DNA from: JBBQXH01 sp963710975
GTDB taxonomy: Bacteria; Actinomycetota; Thermoleophilia; Gaiellales; Gaiellaceae
DNA length: 64,000 nt
Assembly: GCA_963710975.1 (NCBI GenBank)
Contig: CAVQCG010000005.1
Span: 310,001-374,000 of the forward strand
Direction: 5' to 3'
Shown here: piece by piece, positions 44,799 through 54,153 of the stretch
Layout of the letters: each line of letters opens with the position of its first letter
Position numbering within the stretch: position 1 is the stretch's first letter
The notes under the pieces: generated by a model
What the model was told of the DNA's origin: nothing
What the model saw: only the letters and a program-made list of their open reading frames with translations
Database searches by the model: none
Position numbers and translations under genes: made by a program

Positions 44799-45618
44799 TC
44801 ACCCCCTCCCGTACGTTGTCGCGCCCCAGCCGGGCGCCCGAGCCAAGCGCCTCGGCGGCGGCGGCGACCGCCTCCGTGAACTCCTTCCGCCGCAGGGCAA
44901 AGCGCTCGACCGGCGCGCTGATCGTCAGGGCCGCATACGGCATGCCGTTCCCCACGACCGCCGAGGACACGCAGCTGACGCCCTCACTGAATTCCTCCTC
45001 GTCCAACGCGTACCCCTCCTCCCGAATCCGGCCGAACTCGGCGAGTAGCCTATCCCGATGGACAATCGTGTGTCTAGTACGGGCCTCGAGCTCGTGGGTA
45101 CGCAGGTACGACGCGCGGACCTCGGGCGGCGCGAACGCGAGCAGAACCTTCCCGGCAGACCTCGCGTGCGCAAAGGCCGAGTACCCCCGGTGCAAGCCGG
45201 CGACGCGGATCGCATGGCTTCCCTCGATGGATGCGAGCACGACGACCTCGCCGTTGCGCCAGCCGCTCGCGTGCGCCGTCTCACCGGTCTGCTCGGCCAG
45301 GCGCTGGACGGCGAACAGGAGGCTCTCCGGCGGCGAGACCTGCCGTACGAAGGCATCGGACAGCGCCCCCACGGTCGGGCCGAGGTAGTACCGTCGGCTG
45401 CGATCCTTCGTGAGTACGCCTTCGTCCACGAGGGTATTCAGGAGGTGGTAGCAGGTCGGTCGTGCGAGGTCCATCGCCTCCGCCAGCTCGGCCGCCGTCC
45501 GTCCGTCCCGTTCCGCGACGAGCATCAGCACGCGGACTGCGCGCCCGACCGAGCGGATCCGCGTCGATGCAAGACCCTCGCGACGATTTATTTCACTATG
45601 TGAACGTGCGGTATGCAA
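44779..45618 (-). CDS. IclR-family transcriptional regulator
   Basis: 279 residues. N-terminal winged helix (SVGRAVRVLMLVAERDGRTA, AMDLARPTCYHLLNTLVDEG) and C-terminal effector domain (YSAFAHARSAGKVLLAFAPP, EEGYALDEEEFSEGVSCVSS). The start is TTG 45618, forced by an upstream in-frame stop, and has no ribosome-binding site. It heads the SDR-receptor-permease operon and is divergent from the M24 operon, so it likely controls both. Confidence 0.88.
   Translation of the reverse strand: MHTARSHSEINRREGLASTRIRSVGRAVRVLMLVAERDGRTAAELAEAMDLARPTCYHLLNTLVDEGVLTKDRSRRYYLGPTVGALSDAFVRQVSPPESLLFAVQRLAEQTGETAHASGWRNGEVVVLASIEGSHAIRVAGLHRGYSAFAHARSAGKVLLAFAPPEVRASYLRTHELEARTRHTIVHRDRLLAEFGRIREEGYALDEEEFSEGVSCVSSAVVGNGMPYAALTISAPVERFALRRKEFTEAVAAAAEALGSGARLGRDNVREGVSAGGGA
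45592..45604. promoter_or_regulatory. 13-bp palindrome, candidate regulator operator
   Basis: ttcac-tat-gtgaa, a perfect palindrome with a 3-nt centre, in an AT-rich patch (about 45584-45650) between the divergent iclR and M24 genes. It overlaps the first codons of iclR if TTG 45618 is the start. Confidence 0.5.
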
Positions 45619-45685
45619 TTTTGAGAATTTGTCGACTCAATCACGTCCGAGACTCCCAGTCAACCGTCCTCCGCGCGCTTTTGCA

Positions 45686-45714
45686 TTGACCGCCGGGAGG
45701 CGCCGTGCGATAGT
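45686..45714 (+). promoter_or_regulatory. candidate promoter of the M24-SDR-sugar ABC operon
   Basis: TTGACC (45686-45691) and GATAGT (45709-45714) with 17-bp spacing, about 54 nt before the ATG at 45768. Visual match only. Confidence 0.5.
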
Positions 45715-45767
45715 CGTCGCGGCGTTAGTCAAACCTTTGCCTTGTCGACATACGAGTGAGGAGAGCA

Positions 45768-46928
45768 ATGCACCAGCTAACGGCCAACGCCGCGCTCGGG
45801 CCCAGCATCGCCATCAAGCGCCCACCCCACAGGCTCCAGCGCCTACGCGCATGGATGGACGCCGAAGGCGTCGACTGTGTCACCGCCTTCGGGACGGACA
45901 ACGTGAACTACCTGGGCGGCTACTGGCGCTACTACGGCGGCCCTTCAGCTCTCGTCATCGACCGGGACGGACGACGGACGCTCGTCGTCATGCGGGACGA
46001 GGTGCCGGTCGCAGAACGCCTCGGTGAGGCTGACGATGTCCAGGGCTACGGCGAGCGCGGGTTCGGCGTCGAGCTGAACCCCTTTCCCATCCTGGCCGAG
46101 GCGGTCACCTCTCTGCCTGCCGTCGCCACGGCCGGGTCCGTGGGCGTCGCCGACAGTCTCGGGCCGATGACCGGGCTGCTCGACGAGCGTCTCTCTGCAG
46201 ACCTCGTCTCCGCGGACCGGGTGATCACCAGGCTGCGCCTCCTGAAGGACGAAGACGAGCTCGTGAAGATCGTCCGCTCGTACGAGCTCTGCTGGCTCGG
46301 GCAGCAGGCCGTGAACGACGCAACGCAGCGCGGCGCCTCCGAGATCGAGATCTTCACGGCCGCACAGTCGACCGCGCAGATCACGCACGGTGAGCCGATC
46401 GAGTTCCTGGCCGATCTGCTCTCCGGCCCCGACACGTGCCAGGTGTGCTGTCCGATTCGCATCGCCACGGACCGGCGGGTAGAGCCGGGCGATCCGGTCG
46501 TCGCAGATGTCGTGGTCGGCGCGAACGGCTACTGGGGCGACAGCGCGGAGACGCATATCCGCGGATCGAATCCCGAGGTCGAGGAAGTCCGTGCTGCGCT
46601 GCTCGATATCCTCGAGCAGGCGCGGGCTGAGCTCGTCCCAGGGAACACAGGCCGCGAGATCTTCCGGTCGATCGCAGCGCGAATCGCCGAGGCCGTGCCC
46701 GGCGCCGAGTTCCCTCACCACGGTGGTCATGCGCTCGGCTTGACCGCCTTCGAGGACCCCCACCTGATTCCGGCCGACGACACGCCGCTCGAGAGTTGGA
46801 TGGTCATCGCGGTCGAGCCAGGCGCCTATTTGCCCGGCAGGTTCGGTGCGCGAGTCGAGAACGTCTTCCTCGTGACGCCCGGCGGTGGAGTCGAGCTCCG
46901 CGACGCGATGGGAGTTGCGCGTGGCTGA
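45768..46928 (+). CDS. M24-family (Xaa-Pro/creatinase-like) metallohydrolase
   Basis: 386 residues. N-terminal creatinase-like domain (LQRLRAWMDAEGVDCVTAFG) and C-terminal pita-bread domain with all five metal ligands: VVADVVVGANGYWGD (two Asp), GGHALGLTAFEDPHL (His), IAVEPGAYLPGRF (Glu) and ARVENVFLV (Glu). The usual HExP is replaced by AFEDP, so substrate binding differs from classical prolidases. Leads an operon of sugar-catabolic genes, so it may hydrolyse a small amide or C-N bond rather than a peptide. ATG 45768 has GAGGAG upstream. Confidence 0.85.
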   Translation: MHQLTANAALGPSIAIKRPPHRLQRLRAWMDAEGVDCVTAFGTDNVNYLGGYWRYYGGPSALVIDRDGRRTLVVMRDEVPVAERLGEADDVQGYGERGFGVELNPFPILAEAVTSLPAVATAGSVGVADSLGPMTGLLDERLSADLVSADRVITRLRLLKDEDELVKIVRSYELCWLGQQAVNDATQRGASEIEIFTAAQSTAQITHGEPIEFLADLLSGPDTCQVCCPIRIATDRRVEPGDPVVADVVVGANGYWGDSAETHIRGSNPEVEEVRAALLDILEQARAELVPGNTGREIFRSIAARIAEAVPGAEFPHHGGHALGLTAFEDPHLIPADDTPLESWMVIAVEPGAYLPGRFGARVENVFLVTPGGGVELRDAMGVARG

Positions 46929-47376
46929 CACGCGGACGCTGCACCACACCGGGTTCACGGTCTCCGATCTCGATCGGTCGGTCGCGTTCTACCGGGACCT
47001 GCTCGGGTTCGAGGTCGTGATGACCCAGGAGAAGCAGGGCGGCTACCTCGGTGCCATCGTCGGCTACCCCGACGTCCACGTGCGCATGGCGCACGTGAAG
47101 CTCCCCGGCTCGGACCACCGGCTCGAGCTGTTCCAGTATCTCGTGCCTGAGCCGACGAGAGCCGAGGTCGAGCCGCGAACCATCGGCCCAACCCACGTCT
47201 GTCTCATCGTCGACGACCTCGCAGCGCTCTACGAGCGATTGGGCGCCGCGGGTGTCGACTCCTTCTTCAGCCCGCCGATCGAGGTCGACACGGGAGCCAA
47301 CGCCGGTGGCCTCGCCCTCTATCTGCGTGACCCGGACGGGATCATCCTCGAGCTGTTCCAGCCGCCGAGCACCTAG
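46921..47376 (+). CDS. VOC-family (glyoxalase/dioxygenase-like) protein
   Basis: 151 residues, two beta-alpha-beta-beta-beta modules. Metal ligands look intact: His in TLHHTGFTVSDLDRSVAFYR, Glu in HRLELFQYL, His in GPTHVCLIVDD and Glu in IILELFQPP. Could be an epimerase, lyase or isomerase. GTG 46921 (GGGAG upstream) overlaps the M24 gene by 8 nt. Confidence 0.87.
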   Translation: MADTRTLHHTGFTVSDLDRSVAFYRDLLGFEVVMTQEKQGGYLGAIVGYPDVHVRMAHVKLPGSDHRLELFQYLVPEPTRAEVEPRTIGPTHVCLIVDDLAALYERLGAAGVDSFFSPPIEVDTGANAGGLALYLRDPDGIILELFQPPST

Positions 47377-48516
47377 ATGGCTACCGAGGCGGCTCTGCCG
47401 GGAACAACCTCCCGACTCACCATCCGGCGCATCGAGACGGTTCCGATCCGCGTCCCGCTCGGGCGGGTCTACAAGGGCAGCGGCTACTTCATGACGCACC
47501 GTTCGACCGTCGTGACGCGGATCCACACCGACGAGGGGATCGTCGGGGAGGCGTACGCCGGAGACGAGGATTCCACGCTTTCGGCGATCGACCGGATCAT
47601 CCAGCAGGAGATCGGGCCTCGGCTGGCGGGGGAAGACGCATTCGCAGTCGAGCGTTGCTGGGAGCTCGCGCGTCCGGCCACGTTCGACATCCTGCGCGAC
47701 CGGCGCCTCGGCCTCGTGGCTTCGGCCTGTGTCGACACGGCGATGTGGGATGTGATCGGCAAGGCGCTCGGACAGCCGCTGTGGCGGCTCTGGGGCGGCT
47801 ACCGCCAGGCGCTTCCGATGATCTCGATCGGCGGGTACTACGGCACCGGCATCCCGATCGCCGACGAGATTGCGGAGCTCCGAGAGCTGGGCCTCGCGGG
47901 CATGAAGTTCAAGGTCGGCGGGCTCACGCCCGAGGAGGATGCCGCGCGCTTCCGTGAGGCGCGCGAGGCGGGAGGCCCCGACTTCATCCTCGCTGCCGAC
48001 GCAAACCAGGGATGGGCGGTGCCCGACGCGATCCGCTTCGCACGGCTCGTCTCGGACTGCGATCTCGCCTGGTTCGAGGAACCGTGCCGCTGGGCCAACG
48101 ACCGTCGAGCCATGCGGGATGTTCGCTTCGGCGCCCCCGTCCGTGTCTGCGCAGGACAGTCCGAGCTCTCGGCTGCCGGTTGCCGCGACCTGATGGTCGA
48201 GGGCGCGATCGACATCTGCAACTTCGACGCGTCATGGTCAGGCGGCCCGACGGAGTGGCGCCGGGTGGCAGGCATGGCGACCGCGTTCGACGTCGCGATG
48301 GGTCACCACGAGGAGCCCCAGGTCGCTGCCCATCTGCTCGCGTCGATCGCGCACGGGACCGTCGTTGAGTGCTTCCATCCCGACCGTGATCCGATCTGGT
48401 GGAACCTCGTCGCGAACCGCCCACAGCTCGTTGACGGCATGCTCGAGCTGCCGGACGCTCCCGGACTCGGCTGGGAGCTCGACCCCGACTATCTCGAGGC
48501 CCACCGGGTCTCCTGA
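47377..48516 (+). CDS. mandelate racemase/muconate lactonizing enzyme family protein
   Basis: 379 residues. Capping domain HTDEGIVGEAYAGDEDSTLS, then the canonical KxK pair in AGMKFKVGGLTPEED, Asp in AADANQGW, Glu in WFEEPCRWAND and His-rich GHHEEPQVAAHLL. This is the one copy in the window with the full racemase/dehydratase KxK. ATG directly follows the VOC stop. Likely dehydrates or epimerises an acid sugar. Confidence 0.9.
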   Translation: MATEAALPGTTSRLTIRRIETVPIRVPLGRVYKGSGYFMTHRSTVVTRIHTDEGIVGEAYAGDEDSTLSAIDRIIQQEIGPRLAGEDAFAVERCWELARPATFDILRDRRLGLVASACVDTAMWDVIGKALGQPLWRLWGGYRQALPMISIGGYYGTGIPIADEIAELRELGLAGMKFKVGGLTPEEDAARFREAREAGGPDFILAADANQGWAVPDAIRFARLVSDCDLAWFEEPCRWANDRRAMRDVRFGAPVRVCAGQSELSAAGCRDLMVEGAIDICNFDASWSGGPTEWRRVAGMATAFDVAMGHHEEPQVAAHLLASIAHGTVVECFHPDRDPIWWNLVANRPQLVDGMLELPDAPGLGWELDPDYLEAHRVS

Positions 48517-48534
48517 CGCAATAGGAGGCGCCTC

Positions 48535-49242
48535 TTGCAACTCGATGGCATCAACGGGCGCGTCGCCTTCGTCACGGGTGGCGCGCGCGGGATCGGCCGG
48601 TGCACGGCAGAGACCCTGCGTGACCTCGGAGCGCGTGTCGCGACGTGCGACCTCACGGAGCCGGAGGTGGAGGGCGTCCTCGGCGTGCGCGCGGATGTGA
48701 CAGACGAGGCGCAGGTCGAGGCCGCGGTGTCGCTCGTCGAGACCGAGCTCGGGCCGATCGAGCTCCTCGTCTCGAACGCGGGGATCCTCATCGCCCAGCC
48801 ACTCGAGCAGACGGAGCCGGACGCCTGGCGCCGCCTCGTCGACATCAACCTGACAGGGGCCTATCTCGTCGCTCGCCGCGTCCTCCCTGGGATGCGGAAA
48901 GCCGGCTACGGACGCGTCGTCGTCATCGGGTCGAGCGCCGGGAAGACCGGGGGCGGAACTGCTTCCGCCGCGTACTCGGCGTCAAAGGCGGCGCTCATGA
49001 CGTTCGCCAAGTCGATCGCCAAGGAGTACGCGGCACACGGCGTCATCTCGAACGCGGTCGCACCCGCACTCATCGACACGGAGATGATCGCCGGGATCGA
49101 TGACCTGCGAGACCGGATCCCGCTCAAGCGCTACGGCCGCCCGCAGGAGGTGGCAGATGTCGTGGCGTTTCTCTGCTCGTCGCACGCGAGCTTCATCACG
49201 GGTGAGATCGTGGACGTCAACGGCGGCTTCGTGATGGATTAG
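48535..49242 (+). CDS. SDR-family oxidoreductase
   Basis: 235 residues. TGGARGIGRCTAETL, VSNAGILIAQPL, IGSSAGKTGGG, catalytic YSASKAALM and ITGEIVDVNGGFVMD. TTG start with GGAGG 8 nt upstream. 18 nt after the enolase-family gene. Confidence 0.88.
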   Translation: MQLDGINGRVAFVTGGARGIGRCTAETLRDLGARVATCDLTEPEVEGVLGVRADVTDEAQVEAAVSLVETELGPIELLVSNAGILIAQPLEQTEPDAWRRLVDINLTGAYLVARRVLPGMRKAGYGRVVVIGSSAGKTGGGTASAAYSASKAALMTFAKSIAKEYAAHGVISNAVAPALIDTEMIAGIDDLRDRIPLKRYGRPQEVADVVAFLCSSHASFITGEIVDVNGGFVMD

Positions 49243-49246
49243 GACG

Positions 49247-50042
49247 ATGGAACGACGCTTCGAGGGGAAGACCGTGATCGTCACCGGTGGCAACCGGGGC
49301 ATCGGACGATCGATCGTGGATCGCTTCGCTGCCGAGGGCGCCGACGTGATGGTCGTCGGACGCGATTCCGCGACGATCGAGGCGACCGTTGCGGCCGCGA
49401 CGGCCGCGGGCGGCAGCGCCTGGGGCCACCGGGCGGATGTGACCAGTACGGCCGACCTCAACGGGATCGTCGTGGCTGCAACCGGCCGCTGGCCCAGGAT
49501 CGACGTCCTCGTGAACAACGCAGGAGTCGGAATCGAGACCCCGTTCCTCGAGATCGCCGAGGACGACTGGGACCGCGTGCTCTCGACGAACCTGCGGGCA
49601 CCGTTCCTGCTCTCCCAGGCGCGTCGCGAAGGAGATGGCTACGACGGGCGGCGGCGCGATCGTCCACATCGCGTCGATCGACGCGTCCGGCGGCGACGGG
49701 CCGTACGCGAGCTACAACGCGTCGAAGGCGGGCCTGCTCGGCCTGAACCGGACGATGGCCCTCGAGCTGGCAACTCACGGAATCCGGGTCAACTGCGTGA
49801 GCCCCGGGTTCACCCACACGGACATGACCGAGGAGGCGGTGCCACCGGAGCTCATGGACTACCTGAAGAACCGCTTCGACCGCGTGCCGATGCGGCGGCT
49901 CGTGAAGCCGGAGGAGATCGCATCGGCCTGCGCCTACCTCGCCTCGGACGATGCGTCGGCGATCACGGGCATCGATCTGACCGTGGACTGCGGCCTGACG
50001 GCCAACTGGTACATCCTCGAGACGCTCGAGGGCGCCAACTGA
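49247..50042 (+). CDS. SDR-family oxidoreductase, frame broken once
   Basis: About 264 residues after repair. First part TGGNRGIGRSIVDRFAAEGA and VLVNNAGVGIETPFLEIAED; a missing base near 49622 shifts the frame, then MATTGGGAIVHIASIDASGG, catalytic YNASKAGLL, and the C-terminus ITGIDLTVDCGLTANWY. Both halves are fully conserved, so the break is probably an error. Confidence 0.83.
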
Positions 50043-50059
50043 CGCCGCCGGGCGGCGTC
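50041..50059 (+). terminator. short hairpin between SDR and receptor genes
   Basis: gacgccg-ccggg-cggcgtc directly at the SDR stop. 7-bp stem without U tract; could be a weak terminator or RNA-stability element. Confidence 0.35.
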
Positions 50060-50091
50060 TGAGACAGTGACAACCTGGAGGAGGGGGACAG

Positions 50092-51523
50092 ATGACAGAC
50101 GACTATCTGAACCGAGCGATATCGCGGCGACGGCTTCTGAAGCTCGCGGGCGGCGGACTCGCAGCAGCCAGCATCGCGCCGATCCTCGCAGCCTGCGGAG
50201 GAGGCAGTAGCTCGAGCAGCGGCGGAACGACCGCGGCGAGCACCGGGGCAGCTGGAGAGACAGCCGCGAGCGGCGGCGGCGGCAACATCTCGATGTGGTG
50301 GTGGGGAGAGCAGGAGGCGATCGGCATCCAGAAGTGGGTCGACTCGACGCTCGCACAGTTCAAGGACCAGACAGGCATCACCGTCGACCCGCTGCTGATG
50401 GACACGTCCGCCGTGATCCCGCAGTTCACGGAGGCTGCAGCGGCCGGGAAGCCGCCGGACACGCAGTTCCTCTTCAACGGCATCTACCACATGGAGAACG
50501 TCTGGCTCGGCTACATCCAGGCGCTGAACGGGCTGATCCCCGACGAGACACTCTCACAGTCCGGCGCGACCGTGCTCTCGATCTACCAGGGCAAGCAGTA
50601 CCGGGTCGGCTGGTACATCGTCGGGTTCGGCATCGAGTACGACAAGCAGGCGTTCGACAACGCAGGGCTCGACGCGGACAACCCGCCGACGACCTGGGAC
50701 GCGTTCCTCGACGCGTGCGACAAGATCAAGGCGTCCGGAATCATCCCGTTCTCCGCAGGTGTCAAGGACGGATTCTTCGGCGAGTGGTACTTCGTGAACA
50801 CGCTCACGCAGGCGCTCGACAACCCGAGCCAGGCCATCGACCTGTTCATCGGTGAGCTCGAGCTGGACGCGACCCGCAGTACTACGAGCAGTGGTCGAAG
50901 CTGCAGGAGCTCGTCGAGAACGGCTACATCAACGAGGACGTGAACTCGCTCGAGCTCTACCAGGGCATCCAGCTCATGGAGACGGGCAAGGCGGCGATGA
51001 CGATCAACACGACGGCAGCGCTCCCGGCCGCCCAGGAGAAGCTCGGCGAGAACCTCGGCTACTTCGTGATGCCGGTCTACGGCACGGGCTCGATGGCCGG
51101 CATCCCGATCACGGACACGCAGGGGTACGGCATCCCGACCGACGCGAAGGACCCGGCCTGGTCGGCGAAGCTCCTCGAGTTCATGCACATCGCAGGAGCG
51201 CGTGAACGCAATGTGGACCGAGTCCAAGGCGCTCCCCGCCGACGAGAAGTTCGACGCGTCGCTGATCGACGACCCGTTCCTGAAGGACGTCTACGACAAG
51301 TGGTGGGTCGGCGACCACAACGCGTACGTGGCCGACCTCATGCCGACGCTGTTCTGGACGGACGCGATGTTCGTCGAACTCGCAGAAGATCCTGGCCGGC
51401 GAGATGACCGGCGAGCAGGCCGGGCAGAACGCGCAGGACGTCAGCGAGAAGTGGGTCAAGCAGAATCCCGACATGGTCGAGAACTACAAGACCTGGGCCA
51501 AGGATCTGGCGGCTGGGCAGTAG
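50092..51523 (+). CDS. sugar ABC transporter substrate-binding lipoprotein, frame broken three times
   Basis: About 477 residues after repair. Tat-like signal and lipobox (SRRRLLKLAGGGLAAASIAP, ILAACGGG), then the family-1 binding domain: ISMWWWGEQEAIGIQKWVDS, NPPTTWDAFLDACDKIKASG, YQGIQLMETGKAAMTINTTA, SEKWVKQNPDMVENYKTWAK. Frame changes lie near 50868, 51200 and 51385. No internal stop lies in the pieces. Strong AGGAGGGGG precedes the ATG. Confidence 0.82.
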
Positions 51524-51559
51524 GCGAGAGACGAGAGGGAAGCCGACCCCGGGCTCGCC

Positions 51560-52432
51560 ATGCTGAAGACCCGCCCCTGGGTGCCGTACCTGTACGTGCT
51601 CCCGGCGTTCTGTCTGATCGGGTTCATCTTCGCGTACCCGGTCGTGCAGGTCGTGAACTACTCGTTCCGCCTCATCCGCGGGAACAGCGGGCCCTGGGTC
51701 GGCTTCCAGAACTACGAGCTGATCTTCGACGATCCGACCTTCCGAGCCGCGGCCAAGCACTCCGCGCTTCTCCTGCTCGCGGTCCCGATCCTGCTCGCGA
51801 TCTCGGTCGTCGCTCGCCGTGCTTCTGTACGAGCGAGCGCGCGGCTGGACGATCTACCGGAGCGTCTTCTTCTTCCCGTTCATCCTGGCGGTGCCGATCG
51901 TCGGGATCGTCGCCAGCTACATGTTCACGCTGAACGGCGTCGTCAACTCGCTGCTCGGCGCGATCGGGATCGACGGGCCCGGACTGGATCGGCGACAGCG
52001 ACTCCGCGCTCTGGACGTTGATGATCGTCATCGTCTGGCGGGAGGTCGGATTCGGCATCATCCTCTTCCTCGCCCGGCTGCTGTCGCTTCCCGAGGAGCA
52101 GATCGAGGCGGCCCGGATCGACGGAGCAGGCTGGTGGTCGCGCCTGCGCTACGTGATCCTGCCCGAGCTGCGCGGCACGATCGAGTTCTACTGCGTGATC
52201 GCGGCGATCACGATGCTCGCCTGGGTGTTCGGCTACGTCTGGACGCTGACGAGCGGCGGGCCCGGCGACGCGACGACCGTGCTCGAGCTCTACATCTACA
52301 ACCAGGGCCTCCGGAACTCCCTGCCGGGCATGGCGTCGGCAGTGGCGGTGCTGCTGATGGGCGTGACGATGATCTTCGTCGCGCTCCTCTTCTACGCCCG
52401 GCGGCGCGCAGCACGAGGACGAGGTCGCCTGA
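51560..52432 (+). CDS. sugar ABC transporter permease (MalF type), frame broken three times
   Basis: Pieces in order: WVPYLYVLPAFCLIGFIFAY, then FFFPFILAVPIVGIVASYMF, then REVGFGIILFLARLLSLPEE and the coupling loop QIEAARIDGAGWWSRLRYVI. Changes near 51808, 51990 and 52412 each shift by one extra base. Stops at TGA 52430-52432, overlapping the next ATG (TGATG). Confidence 0.82.
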
Positions 52433-53319
52433 TGGCGTTCGACGAGCTCGTCGGACCTCTCGACCAGACGGCTCCGGCGGAGCCGCGGTGGCGGCGCCTG
52501 AGCCTTCGGCGCGCGTCTTCCGGCAGCTCGTGCTCGTCTGCGCGGCGATCCTCGCGCTCTACCCGGTCTGGTTCATGATCTCGACCGCGTTCAAGTCGAA
52601 CGACCAGTACCTCGACGAACACGTACGGGTTCCCCTGGCCGCTCGACTTCGCGAACTTCAGCGACGCGCTACGGGGTGGAGAGTTCTTCCGCTGGCTCGC
52701 GAACAGCGCGATCCTGAGCTTCGGGTCGGTGATCCTCGCCACTCTGTTCGGTGCTCTCGCGGCATTCGCCATCGCGCGCATGCGCTTCCGCGGGCGCGAC
52801 GCATTCCTCTCGATCAACGTCGGCCTCCTGATCGTGCCACCGGTCGTGATGCTGATCCCGCTGTTCACGCTCTACACGCAGTTCTCGCTCGTCTCGACGT
52901 ACTGGGGCGTGATCATCCTCTACGCGGGCCTCACCCTCCCGTTCTCCGTCTACCTCCTCTCGAACTTCTTCCGTGCGATCCCGCGCGAGCTGTTCGAGTC
53001 GGCCGCCATGGACGGCGCGTCGCACTTCAAGATCTTCTCGCGGATCCTGATGCCGCTGTCGGCACCGGCGCTCGTGACGCTCGTCGTCGTGAACGCACTG
53101 TGGGTGTGGAACGAGCTGCTGATCGCGCTGGTCTTCCTTCCCGACGAGGACAAGCGCACGCTGATGGTCGGCGTCACGGTCTTCCAGGGCCGCTACAACC
53201 TCGACGTTCCGCTCACGATGGCCGGCATGTGCCTCGCCTCGATCCCGATGTTCCTCCTCTACCTCTTCGGCCAGCGGCTCTTCATCCGCGGCCTCACCGC
53301 GGGCGCTGTCAAGGGCTAG
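52432..53319 (+). CDS. sugar ABC transporter permease (MalG type), frame broken twice
   Basis: N-terminal AFDELVGPLDQTAPAEPRWR, then after about 52505 FRQLVLVCAAILALYPVWFM, and after about 52617 the intact part: RWLANSAILSFGSVILATLF, coupling loop IPRELFESAAMDGASHFKIF and RLFIRGLTAGAVKG. Shares its end sequence with the MalG at 40.7 kb, suggesting duplicated transporters. Confidence 0.82.
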
Positions 53320-53325
53320 AGGCTC

Positions 53326-54153
53326 GTGCCCGCAATTCACCCGACGTTCAGGACGCTCGCTGCGCTCGCTCACTGCGAGGGCGTCTCGGTCGGGCCGGAC
53401 GGAATGCTCTGGACAGGCGACGAAGGTGGGCGCATCTTCCGGGTCGATCCAAGAGACGGCTCGACGGCTCACGTGGCGACGATCGACGGCTGGGCGCTCG
53501 GCCTGTGCCTCGACGGCGACGGCTTTCTGTACGTCTGTGCGTACGATCGTGGCTCGATCGTTCGCGTCGACACGGCAACCGGCAGCTGCGAGACGTACTC
53601 AGACGGCCTCGGCCTCCCGAACTGGCCGGTGTTCGCTCCGGACGGGACGCTCTACGTGTCGGATTCAGGTGCCGAGGATCCTGATGTCGTCGCCGGCCGC
53701 GTTCTGGCGATCCCGCCCGGCGGCGGCGAGGCTCAGGCGTTGCCGATTCGCCCGCTTGCCTTCGCGAACGGGATGGCGCTCGCCACCGACGGGACGCTCT
53801 ATGTCGTCGAGAGCTTCGGCGAGCCTCGTGTGGTCGCGGTTCGCGACGACGACGTCGAGACACACGCCGACCTGCCGGGCACCGTTCCCGACGGCATCGC
53901 GCTCGACATGGACGGCGGAATGATCGTCACGAGCTACCAACCCAACAAGGTGCTGCGGATCCCCCCGGAGGGAGGCGAGCCGGACACAGTGCTCGACGAC
54001 TGGGCCGGGCAGACGTTGATGACCCCGACGAACGCGGCCTTCTTCGGGCCCGACCGCTCGAGCCTTGCGATCGCCTCACTCTGCGGCTGGACGCTCTCCG
54101 CGATCGACACGCCGTGGCGTGGCCAACCGCTGTTTCAGCCGTCCCTCCGGTAG
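53326..54153 (+). CDS. SMP-30/gluconolactonase-like beta-propeller protein
   Basis: 275 residues. CEGVSVGPDGMLWTGDEGGR, YVCAYDRGSIVRVDTATGSC, NWPVFAPDGTLYVSDSGAED, FANGMALATDGTLYVVESFG, PDGIALDMDGGMIVTSYQPN. The Glu, Asn and Asp metal ligands of sugar lactonases can be placed. GTG start 6 nt after the permease stop. Likely opens the lactone made by one of the SDRs. Overlaps the convergent enolase-family gene by 19 nt. Confidence 0.82.
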   Translation: MPAIHPTFRTLAALAHCEGVSVGPDGMLWTGDEGGRIFRVDPRDGSTAHVATIDGWALGLCLDGDGFLYVCAYDRGSIVRVDTATGSCETYSDGLGLPNWPVFAPDGTLYVSDSGAEDPDVVAGRVLAIPPGGGEAQALPIRPLAFANGMALATDGTLYVVESFGEPRVVAVRDDDVETHADLPGTVPDGIALDMDGGMIVTSYQPNKVLRIPPEGGEPDTVLDDWAGQTLMTPTNAAFFGPDRSSLAIASLCGWTLSAIDTPWRGQPLFQPSLR

